Positions 4,349 through 9,397 of a stretch of DNA of 9,397 bases are shown piece after piece. Numbering within the stretch: the first letter of the stretch is position 1; every line of letters starts with the position of its first letter. The stretch lies in assembly GCA_023489405.1 (NCBI GenBank), contig JAMDCW010000036.1, positions 1,115-10,511 on the forward strand, read 5' to 3'. A model generated the notes under the pieces. The model made no database searches, was not told where the DNA came from, and saw only the letters and a list, made by a program, of their open reading frames with translations. The position numbers and the translations under genes are program-made. Source of the stretch: Chloroflexota bacterium. Its GTDB lineage: Bacteria; Chloroflexota; UBA4733.

Positions 4349-7290
4349 TAGCCTTGCTCCTCCCCGAGCTTGGTAGCCTCATAGATACGCATCCGCAGCA
4401 GCATCGTGATCATCACTGGCATTGCCAGCAATAGTACGATCGCCAGAACGGCATACAGCTTGAACACCTGATCCCAAGGCGTGTGCACTAAGAACGGTGG
4501 AATATTGGCGTGGCTCGTGAGATCAATGTGCATGAACGGGATAAAAAGAGAGCTCGCGTAACGCCCGATAACCGTTCCTAGAAGAACCCCAAGGATGATG
4601 AGAAAAAGTTGCTCAAACCCTAGGAGGGCTACAAGGCCCCATACTGAGAGACCTATCGCTCGCATAATGCCGAACTGCTGCATCCGGCGCTGGTAGCTGA
4701 GGAATGAATACAAGAGGAATCCCATCACCGTTAGGACAGTAGCAACCAAAAATCCCACAGTAAGCGTGCCGAAAAGACCAGTCGTCTGCGGTAAGCTCCG
4801 CTCCTGATAGATCTCCGACTGAGAATCCGTCACCTGATAGATAGGATATTGCGGCAGATTGGCCAGCTCATTACGCACCATCGTTGAGGATACCCCGGGC
4901 ACAAGCCGCATCAGCACCGTCCACGGCTGTTGTCCCTCGATACCAAGAACATAGTCGATATTCACCAGGAAAAAGTCCCCATCTTGAGGATAGACCGTCG
5001 GCCACAGGTTGACACCACCCTTCAAGACGAATGGCATCGTCGTCGCTGGCGTCGTATTGCCGCCTACAGTGACAAGTACCGTTTGACCATTCGCGAGATG
5101 ATTCTTCGCCAGATACGAATTGCTAGCGATGAGGGCATCATCTTCTGAGCGCAATTCCGCCAGTATCTGCCCTTCTGTCAGCGGAGCATTCAAATCAGAC
5201 CGGTACCAACCGTAGCTACCGTAAGTATAAGGATCAATTGACACAAGCATCACTTGACCACTCGCACTTCCACCACCTGTGGAAACTGTAGCCTTCTGCG
5301 TCAGGATACGCGTAGCCCCGATGACACCTTTCAATCCCTGATAGCGCTGGATCGGCTCCATATTCCAAACTTGATGCAACTCATCATACTCGCCGCGTTC
5401 CAAGAAACTGAGATCAGCCCCGTTTTCATACATGACGTGATCACGAATATTCTGATCCAGCGTCTGCGCCATCGATGCGCTGAAAATACCAAGGCTCATC
5501 GTCAGCGTAACAAGCAGTACAAGCCGCGTATACTGCGTTGGCGTACGGCTAATCTGACGAAGGGCAAGAAGTATCCACAGTGGCGCAAAGCGGCTGCTGA
5601 CCTTTGCCAGAAGCTCCGTCACAATCGGGAAAATCCGCATACCCACAAGAGCAAGCGCAAACATGAAAAACGCCGGGACAAGAAGAAGTATCGGATTTTG
5701 GACGGCATTACCATTCTGATTGATGACGATCAACGATCCATTCTGTTTGAGCAGGTTATATCCATAAATAGCTACCGCTAACGCCACAAAATCCAGGAAA
5801 AATCGCTGCCATAGCGGTTTACGAGTCGTTCGAGCAACTTCTGCCTTATAGCTGATAATAGTATAGCGAGCGGCGCCCGCAGCCGGAAGAATGAGCGCTA
5901 AAAACGAAAGCCCTACCGCAATCAATGCATAGTGATACGTATCTCCGGAAATCTGTACAGGAAGGAGCCCACGATTAACAAATACGAGAAATGTATAAGT
6001 AAATCCAATGAACTGGGCAACCAGTGCTCCTAATAATGGACCAAGAATCAGCGCAATTACACCAAATATGCCTCCTTCTGTAACATATATACCGAGTACT
6101 TGGATGTTGCTCGCACCACGACTCTTGAGTACGGCAATTTCATTGCGCTGACGATCAATCAGCATGGTTGAAGCAAGCAAAATATAGTATAAAACAATCG
6201 CCAAAGTTGGAACAGAAAGTGCAAATAAGAGAATCTTTAAAAAGTAACTATCGGTAACGAACTGTTCTAAGACTTTTACTGGCGAGATGTCAAGCGTAAC
6301 ACCTGAGAGCAGTGAAGTTGCCGTAGCCCTAAGCTGCTGAGATCCACTGATTATCTGCTGCACATTGGTTGAATGAATATCCGCTTGATTGAAGACAAAA
6401 AACCAATAGTATTCATATTCCGCATAAGGATTCACCTTGAGAACACCATTGAAAAAGTTACCTTGCGGCACAATAACATAGCTGTCGAACGTATCGGGAC
6501 GATAGAACCAGTACGCCGCATTCGGATTTCTCGGTCGCCATAAGCCAACGATACGCACCTTGATCGGCCGAGCCTGATAGCTTCCTTGATTGGCAAACGT
6601 AACGACCTCGCCAACATTGACAAGAAGCTTCTCTGCACCAGCTTGCGTCATGAGGCCTTCGATATTGCCTTGACTATCAAACACTTTGTCAGGATACTTT
6701 CCTTGCGTGATGACGATATGCCGCTGAAGATTGCTCAGAAACCCGATAGCTAAATAATTCTTGAACTGATTCCCCTGAGCACCAGATTGCTGTCCTAGTG
6801 CATAAACAGGAAGCTTGTCCGTCGCCCCGTAGCGAACGCCCTCCTGAAGAGGTAAACCAATAGTTGATGGAGTATTCTGCTCAAGATAGTTATTCACCGA
6901 CCAGTACTGACTCAACGGCGGTGGTGGGTTTGCAGCGCTGGGTGACGAATTCGGCGCATTATTATTGAACACCCAGTGAAAGAGAAAACTCGCCGGAGGT
7001 TGAGCTTTGTTCGTCTGCTGAAGCAACTGCTCATGCAGCAGCTTCTCGGATACGCCATCTGCATAGAGCGGCACCGCTGCCACCAGAGTGACGGTAATGA
7101 TCAGTCCTAAGATCGTCGAAAGCACCAGCCGAGCATTCGCCCGCGAACGCTCCATTACCATGATCAGAACCGAGATTGCGTTCCCGACAACACCTAATCC
7201 GAAGAGCGCGAGAAACTTTCCTGCGATCCGGGTTCCGTTCTGAAGTGCGCCGAGAGAGCGTTGTGGAAATGTCCCGCTACGAACGCCCAA
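4348..7290 (-). CDS. Large FtsX-type ABC transporter permease with two FtsX modules
   Basis: A 980-residue membrane protein of the MacB/LolC/FtsX exporter class. Hydrophobic segments lie near residues 25-46, 54-76, 351-377, 402-428, 453-473, 498-514, 533-553, 586-608, 838-864, 884-912 and 942-966. Two FtsX modules are visible (about 351-478 and 841-968), each with a helix followed by a charged loop: RQRNEIAVLKSRGAS at 380-394 and YQRRMQQFGIMRAIG at 866-880. Large extracytoplasmic domains fill 78-345 and 615-835, the first with a Pro/Asn/Ser-rich stretch at 98-128. Two modules in one chain suggest a pseudo-dimer served by the two downstream ATPases. The start is TTG (7288-7290): it has an AGAGGAA ribosome binding site at 7297-7303 and an in-frame stop 15 nt upstream. 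The alternative ATGs at residues 44 and 46 have no such site and would remove the first hydrophobic segment. Substrate unknown. Confidence 0.92.
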   Translation of the reverse strand: MGVRSGTFPQRSLGALQNGTRIAGKFLALFGLGVVGNAISVLIMVMERSRANARLVLSTILGLIITVTLVAAVPLYADGVSEKLLHEQLLQQTNKAQPPASFLFHWVFNNNAPNSSPSAANPPPPLSQYWSVNNYLEQNTPSTIGLPLQEGVRYGATDKLPVYALGQQSGAQGNQFKNYLAIGFLSNLQRHIVITQGKYPDKVFDSQGNIEGLMTQAGAEKLLVNVGEVVTFANQGSYQARPIKVRIVGLWRPRNPNAAYWFYRPDTFDSYVIVPQGNFFNGVLKVNPYAEYEYYWFFVFNQADIHSTNVQQIISGSQQLRATATSLLSGVTLDISPVKVLEQFVTDSYFLKILLFALSVPTLAIVLYYILLASTMLIDRQRNEIAVLKSRGASNIQVLGIYVTEGGIFGVIALILGPLLGALVAQFIGFTYTFLVFVNRGLLPVQISGDTYHYALIAVGLSFLALILPAAGAARYTIISYKAEVARTTRKPLWQRFFLDFVALAVAIYGYNLLKQNGSLIVINQNGNAVQNPILLLVPAFFMFALALVGMRIFPIVTELLAKVSSRFAPLWILLALRQISRTPTQYTRLVLLVTLTMSLGIFSASMAQTLDQNIRDHVMYENGADLSFLERGEYDELHQVWNMEPIQRYQGLKGVIGATRILTQKATVSTGGGSASGQVMLVSIDPYTYGSYGWYRSDLNAPLTEGQILAELRSEDDALIASNSYLAKNHLANGQTVLVTVGGNTTPATTMPFVLKGGVNLWPTVYPQDGDFFLVNIDYVLGIEGQQPWTVLMRLVPGVSSTMVRNELANLPQYPIYQVTDSQSEIYQERSLPQTTGLFGTLTVGFLVATVLTVMGFLLYSFLSYQRRMQQFGIMRAIGLSVWGLVALLGFEQLFLIILGVLLGTVIGRYASSLFIPFMHIDLTSHANIPPFLVHTPWDQVFKLYAVLAIVLLLAMPVMITMLLRMRIYEATKLGEEQG

Positions 7291-7296
7291 AGCAAC

Positions 7297-7303
7297 TTCC
7301 TCT
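7297..7303 (-). promoter_or_regulatory. Ribosome binding site deciding the TTG start of the permease
   Basis: AGAGGAA on the minus strand lies 6 nt before the TTG at 7288-7290 and overlaps the in-frame stop that bounds the reading frame. No comparable sequence precedes the downstream ATGs at 7159-7161 and 7153-7155, so the TTG start is preferred. Confidence 0.65.
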
Positions 7304-7367
7304 CACTCTGTCACTGCCCTTTACCGTTCACCCGCCCCGTCGTCTGCCACCAGCAACGTGAGTTTCG

Positions 7368-9397
7368 CTAGATATTGCGGGCAAAGACACGCTGTCCTTC
7401 CTTCAGCCCAGAGACGACTTCAGTCTCTTGATCCGTCTGTATACCGATCTGAATGTCCACGGGCTTTTGACGCCCTCCATCATCCAGCAGGACAAACGTC
7501 CTCCCGTTGATCGTGTTAACGGCGCCCGTGGGAATGAGCAGCACGTTACTTTTCTTTTGGATCACGATCGTCACACTCGCAAGCTCACCGATCTGAGCCC
7601 CTGGCCCGGGCCACTGCGGCGTCACCCGAGGCGATTGGTCAATCGCCGTTCCTGGAGGAGGGGTAGAACTGCTCGAAGAGGATGAGCTTCCTCCCGGAGA
7701 AGATGATGAAGACGATGATGCTGCCGTATTCACCGATGGTAGCGCAGAGACCACTCCAGTGAAGGTCTTTTTCGGGAAGATGTCCATCTTGATCGTAGCC
7801 TTCTGCCCAACCGCAACCTGGCTCAAACTAGTCTGCGGAACGCTGATCGCGAGCTCCAATTGCGTAGGATTCGCCACCGTAACGACGGCCGTATACGCAT
7901 TGACCTGGTCCCCAGGCTGGCCTTGCGCCATGACAACCACCCCGTCAAACGGAGCCGTGACCTCCATCTGCTGCAACTGGGCATTGTCCTGATCCACTTG
8001 TAGCTGTGCTTCTTCCACCTTCTTCTGGTAGATCTGCAGATTGATCGCGTTCGTATTCCCTTGGGTGAGCTGCTGCTCTGCTTTGCTGAGCTGCGCCTGC
8101 GCCACGGTAACCGCTGCCGCTGCCTGGATTACACCATTCTTCTGCTGGTTAACCGCTGCCACGGAAGGATGCAACAGGCTATTGTACTGCACGAGCGCCG
8201 ACTCCGCTGCTGCTCCGGCGCTAGCGACAGCCTGCTGCGCCTGCGCAATCGCGGCAGAAGTCGGCGTGAGCGCCGCTTGATTCGCCTTTGCCTGCTGGAG
8301 CGCCGCTTGGGCAGCTACGATATTCGCCTGCGCATTCGCAATGTCCGTGGGAGAAGCCTTAGCAACCGCTGCTTGATAGGCTGCCTCAGCAGCAGCCAGA
8401 TTAGCTTGAGCCTGCTGGTACGTCGCCTGTGCCTGTGCCGCATCGGTCGGCAACACCTGATTCAACTGCGCTAACGCTTGGTTCGCTGCATCGAGATTCG
8501 TTTGAGCAGAATCAACAGCAGCATTCGCCGCCTTACAATTCGCCGACGTCCTACCCTGCCCACACACAGCATCCCGCTTCGTCTGAGCGGCATAGAGCGC
8601 GTCCTTCGCTTGCTGTACAGCCAACTGCGCCTTCTGGATCTCAGCCGGCGTCGGCCCATTCTTGAACGCTTCGTATTGCGCCTTTGCCGCCGTAAAGGCA
8701 GCCTGCGCTGCTTGCATTTTGGCTTGGGCGATCGCTACATCCTGAGGCTGCGGCCCCGCTTCCAGCGTTACCAGATGCTGCTGAGCCAGCGTCAATGCCG
8801 CCTGCGCCGATACGACAGCCGCCTGCGCTTTCTGCGCATCAGCCGGAGCTGGACCCGCCTGCACCTGCTGCAAGTGCAGCTTCGCCGCATTGACTGCCTG
8901 GTTAGCAGCATCTACCGCTGCCTTGGCTTTGGCGACATCGCTGCTGCTCGGCTGTTCCAGTACCTGCAGTCTCGACACCGCGGTATTGTAAGCAGCTTGA
9001 GCCGCACGTAAGTTGGCCTGCGCCTCTTCCACATTATCCTTGAGACCAAGATTTGCCGCGGCAAGCTGGGCCTGCGCCTCCTGCAAGCTCAGCTTTTGTG
9101 CATCCAGTGCCGCTTGGTCCCGAGCTAACTGTCTCCTCAACGTCGATGTATCCAAGGATGCCAGCAGCTCACCCTTCGTCACCTTTTGGCCCACCTGAAC
9201 ATTCATCGTCTGTAAGTTCCCCGGTACACGGAAGTAGAGGTCCTGCTGCTGGACTGCTACAACACGCCCCAGCGCCTTTATACTGTCAACGATTGAGCCT
9301 TTCGTGACCACGAATGTCGGACGCGGCGGTGGTATCGGCGTCGGCACCGGCGTCGGCGTCGGCGGCACGTTCGCTACGATCGGGTTCGCGCAAGCGC
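7368..9397 (-). CDS. Lipoprotein membrane-fusion (HlyD/MacA-type) adaptor, 5' truncated by window
   Basis: The frame stays open to the window edge, so the GTG at 9366-9368 is internal. Upstream codons read Ala-Cys-Ala-Asn-Pro; an Ala-Cys followed by a Pro-Thr-rich spacer fits a lipobox, so the mature protein probably starts at that Cys (codon 9390-9392), anchored on the outer membrane face, 674 residues long. From Cys = 1: first lipoyl half, QVGQKVTKGELLASLD (66-81); an Ala/Gln-rich helical region (82-476), far longer than the hairpin of typical MacA adaptors; second lipoyl half, VTAPFDGVVV (478-487); a beta-barrel region, interrupted by a Ser-rich tract (559-576); and a membrane-proximal domain with LIPTGAV (618-624) and a final GLKEGQRVFA. 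Two cysteines (277 and 286) sit at the middle of the helical region. It is the first gene of the transport operon in the window, 77 bp before the permease, and should couple the pump to structures outside the membrane. Confidence 0.92.
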   Translation of the reverse strand, partial: ACANPIVANVPPTPTPVPTPIPPPRPTFVVTKGSIVDSIKALGRVVAVQQQDLYFRVPGNLQTMNVQVGQKVTKGELLASLDTSTLRRQLARDQAALDAQKLSLQEAQAQLAAANLGLKDNVEEAQANLRAAQAAYNTAVSRLQVLEQPSSSDVAKAKAAVDAANQAVNAAKLHLQQVQAGPAPADAQKAQAAVVSAQAALTLAQQHLVTLEAGPQPQDVAIAQAKMQAAQAAFTAAKAQYEAFKNGPTPAEIQKAQLAVQQAKDALYAAQTKRDAVCGQGRTSANCKAANAAVDSAQTNLDAANQALAQLNQVLPTDAAQAQATYQQAQANLAAAEAAYQAAVAKASPTDIANAQANIVAAQAALQQAKANQAALTPTSAAIAQAQQAVASAGAAAESALVQYNSLLHPSVAAVNQQKNGVIQAAAAVTVAQAQLSKAEQQLTQGNTNAINLQIYQKKVEEAQLQVDQDNAQLQQMEVTAPFDGVVVMAQGQPGDQVNAYTAVVTVANPTQLELAISVPQTSLSQVAVGQKATIKMDIFPKKTFTGVVSALPSVNTAASSSSSSSPGGSSSSSSSSTPPPGTAIDQSPRVTPQWPGPGAQIGELASVTIVIQKKSNVLLIPTGAVNTINGRTFVLLDDGGRQKPVDIQIGIQTDQETEVVSGLKEGQRVFARNI
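7665..7718 (-). repeat. Poly-serine tract in the adaptor
   Basis: Codons for seven Ser, Pro-Gly-Gly, then eight Ser interrupt the beta-barrel region of the adaptor. The serine codons are mixed (TCA, TCG, TCT, TCC, AGC, AGT), so the tract is kept at protein level and is not a simple DNA slippage repeat. It probably forms a flexible exposed loop. Confidence 0.85.
8168..8951 (-). repeat. Degenerate coding repeats of about 33 residues (about 99 bp) in the adaptor
   Basis: Counting from the lipobox Cys, units begin at prolines 148, 181, 214 and 247, each exactly 33 residues apart with a pattern Pro-x-(Pro/Ser)-x-(Asp/Glu) then a helix rich in A-Q/K-A. After the two-cysteine loop, units begin at prolines 315, 348, 377 and 409 (spacing 33, 29, 32). 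The repeats are conserved as protein pattern rather than as identical DNA, so they are old. 33 residues is three 11-residue turns of helix, which suits long coiled coils. Confidence 0.75.
9336..9365 (-). repeat. Five-fold hexanucleotide repeat encoding a Pro/Thr/Val spacer
   Basis: Five 6-bp units (CGGCGT, with CGGCAC and CGGCGG variants, + strand) encode alternating Pro and Thr/Val residues just after the predicted lipid-anchored Cys. Such spacers lift a lipoprotein off the membrane. The near-identical units could vary in number by slippage in frame. Confidence 0.65.

Noticed and set aside
5254..5781. 175-codon + strand open frame
   Set aside because: Antisense to the permease; composition is Arg/Lys/Thr-rich without any recognisable domain, while the opposite strand has clear FtsX features.
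8478..9011. 177-codon + strand open frame
   Set aside because: It is antisense to the Ala/Gln-rich region of the adaptor, reads as an Arg/Leu/Ser-rich low-complexity protein, and is explained by the GC-biased codons of the real gene.

Overview
The window (9,397 bp) looks like an ordinary chromosomal segment of a bacterium with moderate G+C. Several traits fit a Chloroflexota-like, probably single-membrane organism: a lipoprotein adaptor whose anchoring cysteine is followed by a Pro-Thr-rich stretch, an FtsX-type exporter with two different ATPases and no outer-membrane factor in the window, and a phosphofructokinase with pyrophosphate-type motifs. This assignment is inference from style and gene content. 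No rRNA, tRNA, CRISPR array or insertion sequence is visible.

Left part, + strand (1-1405). The window opens inside coaD (phosphopantetheine adenylyltransferase; only the C-terminal part is present). A 51-bp gap with a strong ribosome binding site leads to a VOC/glyoxalase-fold protein, whose stop codon overlaps (ATGA) the start of an isochorismatase-family hydrolase. That hydrolase is broken by an exact 28-bp tandem duplication (1093-1120 and 1121-1148). Removing one copy in silico restores a normal 196-residue protein with all three catalytic residues.

Right part, - strand (9397 down to 1428). Reading 5'->3' on the minus strand, the genes are: a lipoprotein membrane-fusion/adaptor protein (5' end outside the window), a 980-residue permease with two FtsX-like modules, an ABC ATPase carrying a C-terminal AbrB/SpoVT-like domain, a second ABC ATPase, and a phosphofructokinase predicted to use pyrophosphate. 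The permease and first ATPase overlap (TAATG), and the two ATPases are 10 bp apart, so these form one transcription unit with the adaptor. The pfk gene lies 64 bp further on and may be read through or have its own control; an inverted repeat sits just before its ribosome binding site. The pfk gene converges on the broken hydrolase gene with only 22 bp between them.

Together the four transport genes describe a MacAB-like export machine: a lipid-anchored adaptor outside the membrane, one large pseudo-dimeric permease, and two non-identical ATPases inside. The substrate cannot be read from the sequence. Three things deserve a second look: the AbrB-like domain fused to one ATPase; the very long Ala/Gln-rich helical region of the adaptor, whose proline-marked units of about 33 residues are arranged nearly mirror-symmetrically about a two-cysteine loop; and the clean duplication that inactivates the hydrolase.
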